A stretch of DNA of 64,000 nt, from assembly GCA_036186865.1 (NCBI GenBank), contig AP025066.1, positions 17,835,697-17,899,696 on the forward strand, read 5' to 3'. The notes beneath the pieces were generated by a model, which was given only the letters and a program-made list of their open reading frames with translations, had not been told where the DNA came from and searched no databases. Each line of letters begins with the position of its first letter. Within the stretch, counting starts at the first letter, position 1. The translations under genes were made by a program, and so were the position numbers. This stretch comes from Eustoma russellianum (Eukaryota; Streptophyta; Magnoliopsida; Gentianales; Gentianaceae). Positions 10,305-21,947 of the stretch are shown in pieces.

Positions 10305-10590
10305 ATGGTGCCGGGTCCAAGGCATAGCTCAGCTGTTACTCGGATTGAGATTTTTTTCAAGAGGTCAAGTGTTTGATTACAAAGATACGAGCAGTGTGAG
10401 TGTTCCACTGCCGCTAGGAGGAAGACCTGGTTTACGGGAGGGACACCTTGTGTGGGTCACTACGTAAGTCCTCGCCCAACTAGGAGGCCGCTGGATTCTT
10501 GATTTGCTATCTTCTACAATGCTCCTTGAGGCTGAGATGGTAGAGACTCTCAGGACTATGGAATGACCTTTTAGTGCAAGTTATTATATA
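10305..10590 (+). mobile_element. Possible tRNA-derived SINE
   Basis: The segment starts with a tRNA-like head: CATAGCTCAGCTG (A-box-like) followed about 40 bases later by GGTCAAGTGTTTGATTAC (B-box-like). A non-coding body of about 220 bases follows, then an A-rich end. Related direct repeats (aagaaaaacaaaaaatag at 10271-10288 and aaagaaaaaaatag at 10591-10604) could be a target duplication, but they are low-complexity and do not abut the tRNA-like head. Exact ends are uncertain. Confidence 0.45.
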
Positions 10591-10604
10591 AAAGAAAAAA
10601 ATAG

Positions 10605-11183
10605 TCAGAGGTGTCTAAAGACCTTAAAACTCGAGTGGCTAAATCTCACACAAGATAATTAGATTTAGATCATTATACCAGAGCGAGTTTGGATTCTGAT
10701 ATTTTATGTACATCAATGTTGAGCCTCTCGTCTAAAAAGACGTAAAATAACATAATTTACATCATGAATCTCCATAACCTCGGAGTCTGGTATTCTTTTG
10801 CATACGTGAGAAGTTGGGGTTGGGATCTCTTCACCCCCACGTTCTATACTTTGGGTAGGACCTTGATGCTAGATGCGCGACCCTAAGGTCAGGTGTTATA
10901 GTTAGTAGGCCTACTGACTTGAGGTTGCTGTCTGATCACTTAAAATATATGAGAATTTGTCCGGTAATTCGATTCAATCTTTAAATTATGTTTCATGCTG
11001 ACGTGTACATCATTTCATAAAAAATATCATTTTAGCTTTCAAGAACTTAATCCTAAGGAGCTAGGAAATTTATGAAGCAAATGTTTTTGTTAGTGTAAGA
11101 GAAAACTAATTACACATAACACACTTTTGTTAGTTTCATCACAAATCCCTTGCTTATGATTAGAGGAATCTTGTAGGATATCC
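10605..11183. other. Intergenic DNA left of copia element C
   Basis: No coding content recognised. Bases tatcc at 11179-11183 would be the left target duplication of element C, but its right end is truncated so this cannot be tested. Confidence 0.5.
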
Positions 11184-11986
11184 TGTTGGATTTAATTTAA
11201 TAAACCTCTGAATATGACCGTTTAATCGAATCAATGGACAAAATGCGGAAAATATATCTTGCTCCATTGCTGTTGTTAATCTGAACACGTACACTGCAAC
11301 TGCTCCGGCTAATAAAGAATCTGGCGTGATCCAAGGATTCACGACCTCCCACCAATTGTTGATGCACCCCTTGATCGGTTTCAACAATTCACTGCTTTAT
11401 CCGATGGAGAGGCTAGGCAGTGTGGGCTTTATAGAAAACTTGGCGCACCTTCCCTCTAATATACTGTGCGTCTGTTTTGATTTTGATGATCTGAGGAGGT
11501 GAAGCCTCCTCCTTTATATAGAGGGGATGGAAGGATCTGATAGGTCAGGATTTAAATTTAAACTTAAATTTAAACTTAAATTCAAATTGAAATCTGAATT
11601 CAAATTTAAATCTGAATTTAAAACCCAACCTTATCTTCCTTAATATTTAATTATTGTGTCAATAATTATCTACTAGCCACACGTGGGTTGTCGCCCCTCG
11701 GGGACCAGATGTCATAACTTTATGGTCGTTGCACTTTGAGCCCATTCATCGCGGTCTCTGACCATATGACTGTCTACATATTCGGGGTTTCCATTTAGAC
11801 CACACTATACATCCACGAGTATACCCGATGATCACTTGACGTGTGGATGTTTTACATAACAATTAATATTATTACGTGACATATGTGACATATAATATTA
11901 TCATACATAACGTCCACCTTATGATTAATTCATATAAACTTTATCAACATGCTGCGCATCACACGTATCTCGAATTAATCCCAACA
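11184..11986 (-). repeat. 3' LTR of copia element C
   Basis: Plus-strand ends TGTTGGATTT and CCCAACA. To its right, atctcccacttgg is the complement of a polypurine tract followed by the LTR. Inside is an alternating ttaaatttaaac tract (about 11545-11625), also present in the other copy, and a tttatatagaggg TATA-like box that fits the plus strand. Confidence 0.92.
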
Positions 11987-12415
11987 ATCTCCCACTTGGA
12001 CTATGTATGTATCTTAAAGATTATATGTCACTCCTTTTGAGCTCATATACCATATGTCCTTTAGTGTGTCTTTCTTTATCCGGTCTATCAGTAAATGTTA
12101 GCAAAAGACTTAAGCCGCACGCCGCCACATTGAATTAGTGACTTGTCCCTCTTAAATCATGATACCAACATTCCACTAAATGACATGGATACTGAATTGG
12201 ATATGTAGTGTGGAATTAATATGCTAGGTGATCGTACATCTTAATTCCAACTTGGTCCTACTTTAGCGAGATCAATGGAATTCAGGATGTATGCCGTAAC
12301 TGCTTAATGTACATTACTCCTGAAGAAAAACTTTAATATAACCGGAATATACATTATACTGTTAGTCTGAAATAAACAACTTTATTGAACACAAGAAAAA
12401 CCTCACAGACTCCCA
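11987..12415 (-). other. Element C 3' untranslated region
   Basis: Non-coding stretch between the RNase H stop codon and the polypurine tract. No other feature seen. Confidence 0.6.
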
Positions 12416-13025
12416 CTATGATAAAATATCCTCAACTGGACTAAGACCCATACGGCTAACATGCTTGTGAAACACACCCGGTTCCACGGCCTTTGTTAAA
12501 GGGTCGACCACCATGGAGTCTGTACTGATATGCTCAATACTGATCAGACCACTCTGAATTCTTTCTTTAATAGCCAGATACTTCATCTCTATATATTTCG
12601 CTTTAGATGAACTCCGGTTGTTATTTGAATATAGCACCGCAATATTATTGTCACAGTAAATCCTCATTGAAGACGTGATAGTCTCCAATACCCGCAGCCC
12701 TGTGACAAAATTGCAAGGCCATATCGCCTGATTGGATGCGTGGAAGTAAGCTACGAATTCTGCCTCCATAGTGGAGAACGCCGATAAGGTCTGTTTCGCG
12801 CTTTTCCATGAGATCACACCTCCGGCTAGTGTAAACACAGCCTGAGGTCGATTTCATGCTATCATAGCATCCAGCAAAATCGGAATCTGTATATCTAGTG
12901 ATCTCTAACTTGTCAGATCTCCGATATGTCAGTACGTGTTGTTTCATTTCTTGTAAATATTTCAGCACCCTCTTTGCTGCGGTCCAGTGATCCTTACTCG
13001 GATCAGAGAGGTATCTGCCTAACAT
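12416..13025 (-). pseudogene. Element C RNase H
   Basis: Two overlapping minus-strand frames (12651-13025 and 12416-12838) each hold part of the domain: RRSDKLEITRYTDSDFAGC in the first, then GGVISWKSAKQT, STMEAEFVA, IYCDNN and DPLTKAVEP in the second. The switch of frame between TDSDFAG and GGVISW shows an indel. All four usual acidic positions of copia RNase H are recognisable across the two frames. Confidence 0.87.
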
Positions 13026-13108
13026 TTCCGTAATGAATGCTAAGTCTGGTCGTGTACATACTTAGGCATACATTATACTCCCTACTACCAAGGCATAGGG
13101 AGTATTCC

Positions 13109-14092
13109 TCAACATTCAAACTCTGTTTGGGGACATTGTTTCAAACTGAACTTGTCTCCTCTTGCCACAGGGGTATTAAGTGGTTTACAATTATCTATGC
13201 TATACCGCTTCAACACTTTTTCGATGTATGTCTGTTGTGAGAGACCTAAGATACCTTGGGTACGATTCCTCTGTATCTCAAGTCCCAGCACATATGAGGC
13301 TTCACCAAGGTCTTTTATTTCGAAATGTTTTCTCAGAAAGGCTTTGGTGTCGCTCAACATGTTTACATCATTTGTTGCAAGCAGTATATCATCTACGTAC
13401 AAGATCATGAATATGAACTTGCTCCCACTAAACTTGTGATACACGCGTTCGTCAATTTGGTTTGCCTCAAAGCCGAAAGAGACAACCACTTTGGCGAATT
13501 TGAAGTACCACTGTCGAGACGCTTGCTTGAGCCTATAGATGGATTTCTTTAGTCGACAAACCATGCCTTTTGGATCTCCCACCTCGAATTGAGGCGGTTG
13601 AACCATGTAAATGGTCTCGTCGAGTTCTCCGTTTAAAAACGCAGTCTTGACATTCATCTGATGTAGCTCAAGATCTAAATGTGCCGCTAAAGCCATGATT
13701 ATCCAGAAAGAATCCTTCGTGGATACAGGAGAGAAGGTTTCCATATAGTCTATGCCCTCCTTTTGGGTAAACCCTTTAGCAACAAGTCTGGTCTTATATC
13801 GTCCTACATTGCCTTTTGAATCCCGTTTGGTTTTAAATATCCTTTTACAACCAACGGGCTTCGAACCTTTAGGCAACAAGACGACTTCCCAAACCTTGTT
13901 GTCGTGCATAGACTTAATCTCTTCTTCCATAGCTTCTATCCACTTTTCTGAATTTCGACATTGCAATGCTTGTTGGACACTTTCGGGATCATCGTCCAAC
14001 ATACCAATATCGAATTCGTGTTCCTGGAGATACACCACATAGTCGCTAGGTATGGGGTTTTTCCGTTCACGAGTGGATCTCCTTAGGGGCAC
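13109..14092 (-). pseudogene. Element C reverse transcriptase
   Basis: A 327-codon frame with the full copia RT pattern: KPVGCKRIFKTKRDSKG, RLVAKGFTQKEGIDY, MNVKTAFLNGEL (the usual QMDVK Asp is Asn here), KKSIYRLKQASRQW and an intact YVDD box (LYVDDILLA). The Asp-to-Asn change in the first catalytic motif would inactivate the enzyme even without the flanking frameshifts. It ends by frameshift soon after the PVARGDKF block. Confidence 0.9.
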
Positions 14093-14293
14093 TTGTTCTT
14101 GGGATACTGTAGGTTCCTAAACTGCATCAGCCGGCAATTCATCGGGTTCTTCAGTAACTTCCTCAAGAACATGAACTTATTTCTTGTAGAGCGTCAATAC
14201 TGGGATGAAGTACTTCAGGTGTGTGTATCGCTGATGCTATTTCCCCAAAAGATGGTTCGGTTCGCATTTCTGTCGCATCTGAGTGTGCCTCAT

Positions 14294-14737
14294 CTAACTT
14301 GATGATCTGCTGATGCAAATTATTCCCCCCGGAACCAAAGTATCCTCAAAGAACTTTACCGAATTTGTCTCGAAAAACACTTTGCTTGTGGGATCGTAGA
14401 ATTTATACCCTCGTGACCTTTCCGAGTAACCAACAAAATAGCAACTAACTGTTTTGGTGTCCAGCTTTCTTTCATTTGGTCTGTAAGGCTTCGCCTCTGC
14501 TGGACAACTCCAAACCCTTATGTGGCTAAGGCTAGGCTTACGCTTAGTCCATAACTCATAAGGGGTCTTTATCGTTGCTTTAGTTGGTACTCGGTTGAGG
14601 ATGTAAGCTGCGGCTTTAAGCGCTTCTCCCCACAGGAATAATGGTAGCGTAGTTTGACTCATCATACTATGCACCATGTCCATAAGTGTACGGTTTCGTC
14701 TTTCAGCTACACCATTCATGCTTGGTGACCCAGGCAT
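14294..14737 (-). pseudogene. Element C integrase, C-terminal part
   Basis: Contains NGVAERRNRTLMDMVHSM, the block with the catalytic Glu, followed by WGEAL.AAAYILNRVPTK and the downstream GYSERSRGYKFYDP region of copia integrase. It is separated from the integrase N-part by a frameshift at about 14740-14800. Confidence 0.88.
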
Positions 14738-14766
14738 GGTGTACTGAGGGACGATTCCGTTTTCCT

Positions 14767-16278
14767 CTAGGTATTTGGCAAACGGTCATGGACACTGTTC
14801 TCCTGATCCATCATATCGACCGTAGTATTCAACCCCACGGTCCGATCTGACGGCTTTAATCCTTTTGTTGAGTTGTAACTCAAAACTTCAGCTTTAAAGG
14901 ATTTGAACATGTCTATTGCTTGCGCTTTTTCTTTAATCAAGAATATGTAGCCATATCGCAAATAGTCGTCAATAAAGGTGATAAAATAAGAGTGGCCATT
15001 TCGAGTAACCGGATGAAATGGGCCACTAATATCGGTATGAATCAACTCTAACGGACTATTTGTACGATTTGCTTCATATCTTCGGACTTTAGTTTGTTTT
15101 CCTTTAGCACAAAATACACACGACTCTAAGTCGGTTAAGTCTAAAGGATTGAGAATTTCTGTTTTGACAAGACGTTCTATTCTGTTTTTGGACACGTGTC
15201 CTAAACGTCGATGCCAAAGTGATCCTGAATTCTCATGAGTTAATTTTACTTTAACGTTTCGCGTCACAACATGCAAGGTTTCCTGATTTGAAGCGACATT
15301 TATTGAATAAAGTTTATCAATTTCGGACATTATACCGTGACCAATCAATCTAGAAGCATGATAAAGTTGGAAATTTCCATTTCCAAAATAACCGTAATAT
15401 CCACTTTTATCCAATCGATAAAACAAAATAAGATTTCGTTTAAACGATGGTACTACGAAAATGTCATGCAAATCTAGATAGAAACCGGATGTCAACAGCA
15501 ATCTGAAATGCCCGATAGCTTCAACCTTTATGCCGCTGTCATTTACCCAATAGACGTATCTTTCATCGTCTCTTGGTTTTCTATGGCTTAGACAACCTTG
15601 CATAGTCATAGATAGGTGAGTCGTGGCTCCCGTATCGACCCACCAAGTGGCTACATCCAAAACAAAATTAACTTCAGAACAAACTAAGAATGTACCCTTT
15701 TTCTTGAGACAAGATATATAACCGGTACAATTCTTCCTTAAATGTCCTTCCTTATTGCAAAAGAAACAAGTCATGCTTTTGGGTGTGTCAGTAGTAGGCA
15801 CCCCCTTTTCTTTTTGACTTGCCTTTTGCACAGTAACCATTTCCGCAGCTTTGCGTTTCTTACCATCGAACTTGGTGGCGACAGCATTCATAACTTTATG
15901 CACCCTTATGCTGTCGATTCCACGGTACTGTTTCGAGCAAAGTTTCTTTAAGAGATTGCCTGCCTCGGTTTTCTCATTCTTTACATATCTTTGCTCGAGA
16001 TCGGCTAAAAATTCTTTAGCCGTCGTGGACTCAGAAACGTGTCCCCTGAAGCATTTGGGGATAGTCTTTTGCATGATCATAAGACACATGCGATTTGATC
16101 GTAGCCAGCGTGCCATGTGAGATTTTTCCTCACTGGTACTTTCGTCTGTTAGAACAGCTGGACGGTCTATCTGTAACGCACTGTCTAGATCAGCAATCCC
16201 CAGAAAGATCTCAAATTGACCTTTCTATTGCTTATAGTTTGAACCGTTCATTGTAGGAATATCCTTAATGTTAGACAT
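14767..16278 (-). pseudogene. Element C gag, protease and integrase N-part
   Basis: Gag most likely starts at the ATG 16278-16276, reading MSNIKDIPTMNGSNYK; this frame meets TAG at 16227-16225 in a position usually Trp. The open part from 16116 continues gag, then a zinc knuckle CFFCNKEGHLRKNC, protease WWVDTGATTH, pre-integrase WHRRLGHVS and integrase HTDISGPF with FIDDYLRYGY. A central part of gag seems missing: the stretch between the EQRYVKNEK block and the zinc knuckle is short for the family. The frame is lost near 14830 before the second integrase Asp. Confidence 0.9.
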
Positions 16279-17379
16279 TATTGCTAAAAAGCAAACAAGA
16301 AACGGACTTAAATACACAACACGTGTAATCTTTAAACTGCATAAAAACAAATATCAAAATAGAACCCCGATTCCATCTACCAATTGTCTTCCAATATTGG
16401 GGCTCTTTGGAGTCATCCTAATACCTTCCAACAATTGGGTGTAGTGGTCAATATGACGGTTCTCCAAGCACGGGTTAACCACCTTCCTTTGGGCCGATGA
16501 GTTAACCTATGCATTTAAAGCTTCGCCGCCGGCCCTATTTGGGTCCACTACCATGCTCATATATGTTTTCGACAATCACACCTTCCTTTGGGCCGGTCAA
16601 TGATTGCCTTAAACACATACATGCCCTTCACGATCATAACAAATGTAGTGGCGATGATATGATTGCCGCACTTTAAGGGGATCATATTAAAGCCCTACAT
16701 TTGCTAAGTCGCGTAACTTTATGGTTCTACATGATCCGCAGTTTACTGACTGACCCTTTTGCACGTACCGTGCATATTTAACACCAATATCTGTTTTGTT
16801 TTACTTAAACCAATTTGAACTAGCTTAATTCCCTTTACGGCTCAAATAAGAACCACCTTGAACCAACTCAGTTCACCTTACGGTATAAGAAAACAATATC
16901 TTTATCAATCAATTTAACAAGTGATATAACCTTATGATGGGTCACATTGAGTGTGAAGTGAACCGATTCAGCAATACCCACTTGCCATAAGAGTGTATTA
17001 CCATTCCACATAATTTCTAGGCCACCGGTGGAGTCACAATGGTCTCGCTTAAGTACCGGCTTTCTTAGACAAAACTATGTGTACGGTGTTTTTATCACAA
17101 CTCAACGAGTCATCTATCACGAGTATAAGCCGCATTGATTGATAAGTGCTGGTTAATTCAGTCAACTTAGCCCATCGAATTAACTTGGTTGAACTCGGTC
17201 AAACCGGGTCAAGCAAAATTCGGATCCTTATTGGGTTAAGTTCCTTAACTTTATTTGTTTATTTGTTAACATGCATAAACATAAGGCATAAATAAATAAA
17301 TAAACAAATAACTGCATGCATATAAACATAATAATGCAATAGTCGGAAATTAAACTTAACACTTGATTGTTATTATTTT

Positions 17380-17413
17380 GGATTTCTTTAAAATAATAAT
17401 AATAATAACAAGA

Positions 17414-17491
<78 letters not shown>

Positions 17492-17790
17492 TTTCCTTAA
17501 TAAACTTTAAATAATAACAATAATAATCAAATTATTATCATTATTATTTACTTTAGTTTCTTTAAAAGAAACTTTAAAATAATAATAATAATAATTACCT
17601 ATTATTATTACTATTTTCCTTTAATAATAATAACAATAATAATTAAATTATCATCATTATTATTATTATTTTCTTTAAAAGGAGACTTTAAAATAATAAT
17701 AATAACAACAATTTGTTATTATTACTATTTTCCTTAAAATGAACTTTAAATAATAATAATAAAAATTATTATTATTTACTTTATCCAAAA
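17380..17790. repeat. (ATT/AAT)n microsatellite-rich tract
   Basis: An uninterrupted ATT run of about 70 bp (17416-17487) is surrounded by AAT and AATAAC repeats with a recurring ctttaaa spacer. It lies within the element C leader. Confidence 0.9.
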
Positions 17791-18100
17791 TAATAACAAT
17801 ATACACATAAATAACAAAAAAAACTGAAATTAAAAAACTGGGTGCGGGTCGGGTCTGGCAGAAACCCGCCCGCCCAAATTAACTTCCGGATTCTCTCCTT
17901 TTTTTGTTTTTTTTTAAATTGGAAACTAAAATGGGTCGAAGCCCTTTATTGAACTGGATTAGGGCCGAATCTGGAAGCCCACCTGAAACCTTTTTTTTGT
18001 GACCGGATTTGGGTCGAAGACCAATATTTGACTGAAGGCCGGACTGGGTCAAACCCAGATCCGGGCCCAGACCCGCTGCTAGAAAATGCCGCCGAAAAAA

Positions 18101-18330
18101 TTCATTATTTCAATCAGGGGAAAGATTCGAACCCCTGACCTTCAGAATGGAGATTGCGCTGCTGACCAGTAGGCCAGCATGCCTTTTTTTTAAAGAAAAA
18201 CCAGCATATATTTAAGTTAAAAATTCCAGAATTACAGAAAATCAAAAGATTCCTGATATTTCGGCCGCAGGAAATGAACCCGGGATTTTTGTTTGAGATA
18301 CCGGACGCTGGCCACCAGCGCCAGTTCTCT
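18101..18330 (-). repeat. tRNA-like leader repeats of element C
   Basis: Two units. On the minus strand the first reads a CTGGCCTACTGGTCAGC block (A-box-like) then GGGGTTCGAATC (B-box-like) about 30 bases on. The second has GCGCTGGTGGCCAGCG and a weaker CCCGGGTTCAT. Comparable to the units at 840-1176. A complete tRNA fold is not present. Confidence 0.55.
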
Positions 18331-18492
18331 TTAAATCGAAAGCGGTGGGAGTTTTTTTCTTTAACAAAAAACGGAAACTTTTCCTTTATCAAAACTTGTT
18401 TCGGAAAAAACGTTTTTGACCTAAAAAGATTTTTGTTTTTCCGAACATGAACAGATTAACAGAATACCAAAAACTGATTCGATTAGGCCTGC

Positions 18493-18502
18493 TCTGATAC
18501 CA
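18493..18502 (-). other. Initiator-Met tRNA primer binding site of element C
   Basis: Minus strand TGGTATCAGAGC (covering about 18491-18502), two bases from the LTR end. Confidence 0.92.
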
Positions 18503-18504
18503 CT

Positions 18505-19209
18505 TGTTGGATTTAATTTAGTAAACCCCTGAATAGGACCGTTTAATCGAGTCAATAGACAAAATGCGGAAAATATACCTTGCTCCATTGCTGTTGTTAA
18601 TCTGAACACGTACACTGCAACTGCTCCGGCTGATGAAGAATCTGGCGTGATCCAAAGAGTCACGACGTCCCACCAATTGTTGATGCACCCCTTGATCGGT
18701 TTCAACAATTCACTGCTTTACCAGATGGAGAGGCTAGGCATTATGGGCTTTATAGAAAACTTGGCACACCTTCCCACTAATATACTGTAATGGCGCTATG
18801 CTGTATGCGTCTGTTTTGATTTTGATGATCTGAGGAGGTAAAGCCTCCTCCTTTATATAGAGGGGATGGAAGGATCTGATAGGTCAAGATTTAAATTTAA
18901 ACTTAAATTCAAATTTAAATCCGAATTCAAATTTAAATCTGAATTTAAAACCCAACCTTATCTTCCTTAATATTTAATTATTGCGCCAATAATTATCTAC
19001 TAGCCACACGTGGGTTGTCGCCCCTCGGGGACCAGATGTCATAACTTTATGGTCGTTGCACTTTGAGCCCATCCATCGCGGTCTCTGACCATATGACTGT
19101 CTACATATTCGGGGTTTCTATTTAGACCACACTATACATCCACGAGTATACCCGATGATCACTTAACGTGTGAATGTTTTACGTAACAATTAATATTATT
19201 ACTTGACAT
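18505..19209 (-). repeat. 5' LTR of copia element C, outer end missing
   Basis: Matches 11184-11986 from its TGTTGG end for about 705 bp, then stops after gacatatg. The last ~95 bp of the family LTR are absent. Confidence 0.9.
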
Positions 19210-19400
19210 ATGTTTTGAAAAAATCACGTTTGTGTTTTGAAAAAATCACTTAAAGTTTTGAAAAAATCACTTAAGGTTAAGTAGGACATAGAAAGGGTGA
19301 AGAGTAAGAAAAAAGAGTGAGAGACACAAAAGAGAGAAAAATAAATGCTCAAATTTTGAAGCTTGTGGCAGTTTTGAAAAAATCACGTTTGTGCAGTATT
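19210..19400 (+). repeat. Dispersed minirepeats (gttttgaaaaaatcac)
   Basis: The 16-base motif occurs four times (near 19211, 19232, 19254 and 19369), the first and last followed by gtttgtg. It abuts the truncated LTR end. Confidence 0.8.
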
Positions 19401-19430
19401 CCAACATTGGAGCGTCACAAAACTTCGACA

Positions 19431-19927
19431 TGTTGTTTAGGACAGGTAAATGTACGTTTTAGAATGTAGAATTGTGGTTTGGAGTTTTCTAAATCTGTTT
19501 TCAGATGCAAAATTCTGCATTTTTGTTATGAGAACTTTGTTAAAGTTTTTCTTGATTCCTTATTTTTTTCTATAAAAAAAAAACCACACACACCAAGGGA
19601 GGGGATAGGATTTGAGTCATTCTGGATAATAGAAAATGCAATGGTCTTGATCCCTAGGCCCAATTCAAATCTCTGTTGATTCCTCTCTTGTTTGTTATCG
19701 TATTCCAAGATTAGTTGTTAGTTTTTAATGGTGATGTATTCTTCTAGTTGTGTCGAGAGAAAACTTATTGTATCTATTATTAATTAAAGTGGATTGTTTA
19801 AATAGCTATAGGTCCTGTGGTTTTTACTCTGAGCTTTTGGAGGTTTTTCATGCCATTTCTCTCTACATTGCTGGAATTTTAGAGAGATTACCTGAATTTG
19901 TTGTTGTATTATAGTTTTCTTCCAACA
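19431..19927 (+). repeat. Probable 5' LTR remnant of another plus-strand copia element
   Basis: The block ends TTCCAACA followed after three bases by a one-mismatch initiator-Met primer site (TGGTATGAGAGC, 19931-19942). A TATA-like box (gtttaaatagctata) lies about 130 bp upstream, as expected for an LTR. The start is a guess, at TGTTGTTTAGG. The interior beyond about 20020 does not continue as coding sequence, so only the front end survives. Confidence 0.55.
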
Positions 19928-20099
19928 AAGTGGTATGAGAGCAATGTTTGATATTGTGTGACTATAGAGATGAACATATCTAAAATGGTGAGTTTGAATA
20001 GTCCTATTTATATGTTTTGAAAGAGAAAAAAAAGAAGACTTGTTTTATGTTAAAGGTTTCCATTTGTCAGTTTTGCTACCGAAAAACCTGAGGCAAATA

Positions 20100-20480
20100 G
20101 TGATGAAGTAGTTGTTGCATAGAAAATAGTCAAGAAAGCATTTAGATGTTGGAAGAAGTCCACGATCAATTTGGGTAAGAATAGAGAGAGAAAACTCTTC
20201 AGGCTGAGAGATCGATGTTGGACAGCGTGTTTCAATTTTGTACTTTACCTACATCGATCGATTGATATCTCTCTTTTTAGATATTAATACCACATCGATC
20301 GATCAATGTGTTTCAACCTGAGAGATCAATGTTGGATAGTGTGGTTTTATTTTCATACAATACTTACATAGCTCGATCTATGTCTCATTTTAGAGTCTGA
20401 AATATATATAAAACACCATTTTATCCTTTTTCAAACATCTTTTAACTTCATCAAAATACTTCACACTCCAGCAGCCTTTG
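20100..20480 (-). repeat. Diverged LTR fragment related to element G, with CGATCGATC motifs
   Basis: Shares ordered blocks with the element G LTR (29340-29560): aaaatagtcaagaaagcat, agtccac, agagagaaaa, gctgagagatcgatgt. It also holds two acatcgatcgat dyads (20252 and 20293). Orientation is the same as G. Confidence 0.6.
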
Positions 20481-20589
20481 CCTTTTGATGTTTTCAAAGC
20501 CACTCACTTTTTTGAAGAACTTTTTGTTCGAAAAAATGACGTTTGTAACCATTCCAACTTAGTTTTTGTGCCTACTCTTCCTCAGTTAA

Positions 20590-21262
20590 TGCATTCATGT
20601 TCCTCCTCAATACATGAATATCCCCAAGACAATAGGCATAATGCAAGACATCTCGAAATGCCTTTAGCGGATTTTGAAAGGCTGTCACATGCCTATTCCT
20701 AAGAGAGAGTTAGGCTTGCTGGAACATTGAATGGCTCCATGCTTTTTGGAAGTCTTTAAGGGTTTTTTATTAGCTTTGTCTAACTCATTTAAATATTAAA
20801 ACATACTACTTATCCCGATAGGCCGTTAGTAGTTAGCTTCTATTCTGAAATTACTAGTTAACTAACAAATCAACCTATAACCATTTCAGTGACAAAACTA
20901 TTAGTTGAATGAATTATTCAGTTTCACCGTAAGAGAGTTTAAATGAGCAAACTTGCTGCCGCCTATTCCAGGTTTTATGAATGGTAAAATGATGTAGAAG
21001 GATTCTTGAAATTCTCATAATGTGGAAGGATTCTTGAAAATCTCATGGCCAAGTATAGCCCAAGTAGTATGAATTGTAAAATCGTGAAAGTTTTCTCGCA
21101 ATTATCAGATAATGATCGAATTAAATTTTCATGTTAGGATATAGTTAAATGGTATCTGTTTTATATTGATAAGGTCTTGTCCATAATTGACATGTTAGTC
21201 ATGTTGTTGGAAAAAAAACACATAAAAATATATTAAAAAGTACTTCCAATTTACATAGGCTG
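20590..21262. repeat. First copy of an assembly-generated duplication
   Basis: The 673 bp before the N gap are repeated right after it (21273-21947). Apart from an A homopolymer of 8 versus 10, I see no difference. Confidence 0.93.
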
Positions 21263-21272
21263 NNNNNNNNNN
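21263..21272. other. Assembly gap (10 N)
   Basis: Ten N residues. The flanks are overlapping copies of the same sequence, so the gap has no real size. Confidence 0.99.
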
Positions 21273-21947
21273 TGCATTCATGTTCCTCCTCAATACATGA
21301 ATATCCCCAAGACAATAGGCATAATGCAAGACATCTCGAAATGCCTTTAGCGGATTTTGAAAGGCTGTCACATGCCTATTCCTAAGAGAGAGTTAGGCTT
21401 GCTGGAACATTGAATGGCTCCATGCTTTTTGGAAGTCTTTAAGGGTTTTTTATTAGCTTTGTCTAACTCATTTAAATATTAAAACATACTACTTATCCCG
21501 ATAGGCCGTTAGTAGTTAGCTTCTATTCTGAAATTACTAGTTAACTAACAAATCAACCTATAACCATTTCAGTGACAAAACTATTAGTTGAATGAATTAT
21601 TCAGTTTCACCGTAAGAGAGTTTAAATGAGCAAACTTGCTGCCGCCTATTCCAGGTTTTATGAATGGTAAAATGATGTAGAAGGATTCTTGAAATTCTCA
21701 TAATGTGGAAGGATTCTTGAAAATCTCATGGCCAAGTATAGCCCAAGTAGTATGAATTGTAAAATCGTGAAAGTTTTCTCGCAATTATCAGATAATGATC
21801 GAATTAAATTTTCATGTTAGGATATAGTTAAATGGTATCTGTTTTATATTGATAAGGTCTTGTCCATAATTGACATGTTAGTCATGTTGTTGGAAAAAAA
21901 AAACACATAAAAATATATTAAAAAGTACTTCCAATTTACATAGGCTG
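21273..21947. repeat. Second copy of the assembly-generated duplication
   Basis: Repeats 20590-21262 and continues past it into unique sequence. Its last 60 bp are the start of the LTR at 21888. No coding content is evident. Confidence 0.93.

Larger units (their letters stand above)
16279..18490 (-). other. Long untranslated leader of element C
   Basis: About 2.2 kb separates the primer site from gag. The gag-proximal part (16370-17250) repeats short motifs such as ccttcctttgggccg (16484 and 16582). The middle (17380-17790) is AAT/ATT-rich. The LTR-proximal part holds tRNA-like units. No frame longer than about 90 codons makes sense. The sequence is unusually long and structured for a copia leader. 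Confidence 0.7.
11184..19209 (-). mobile_element. Ty1/copia retrotransposon C (long leader, 5' LTR truncated)
   Basis: A minus-strand element of about 8.0 kb with LTRs at 11184-11986 and 18505-19209, an initiator-Met primer site, and gag-pol between 12416 and 16278. The leader between primer site and gag is unusually long (about 2.2 kb). It carries an (ATT)n tract and tRNA-like repeats. The upstream LTR loses about 95 bp at its outer end (19210), where unrelated minirepeat DNA begins, so the promoter end may be damaged. Coding is interrupted by a nonsense codon early in gag, an apparent gag deletion and several frameshifts. Confidence 0.92.

Noticed and set aside
18101..18180. Functional tRNA gene
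   Set aside because: A- and B-box-like motifs are present, but acceptor and anticodon stems do not form and the segment is one of several diverged leader repeats.
21263..21272. True tandem duplication of 675 bp around the N gap
   Set aside because: Near-perfect identity ending exactly at the gap, differing only in a homopolymer, is better explained by unmerged contig ends.
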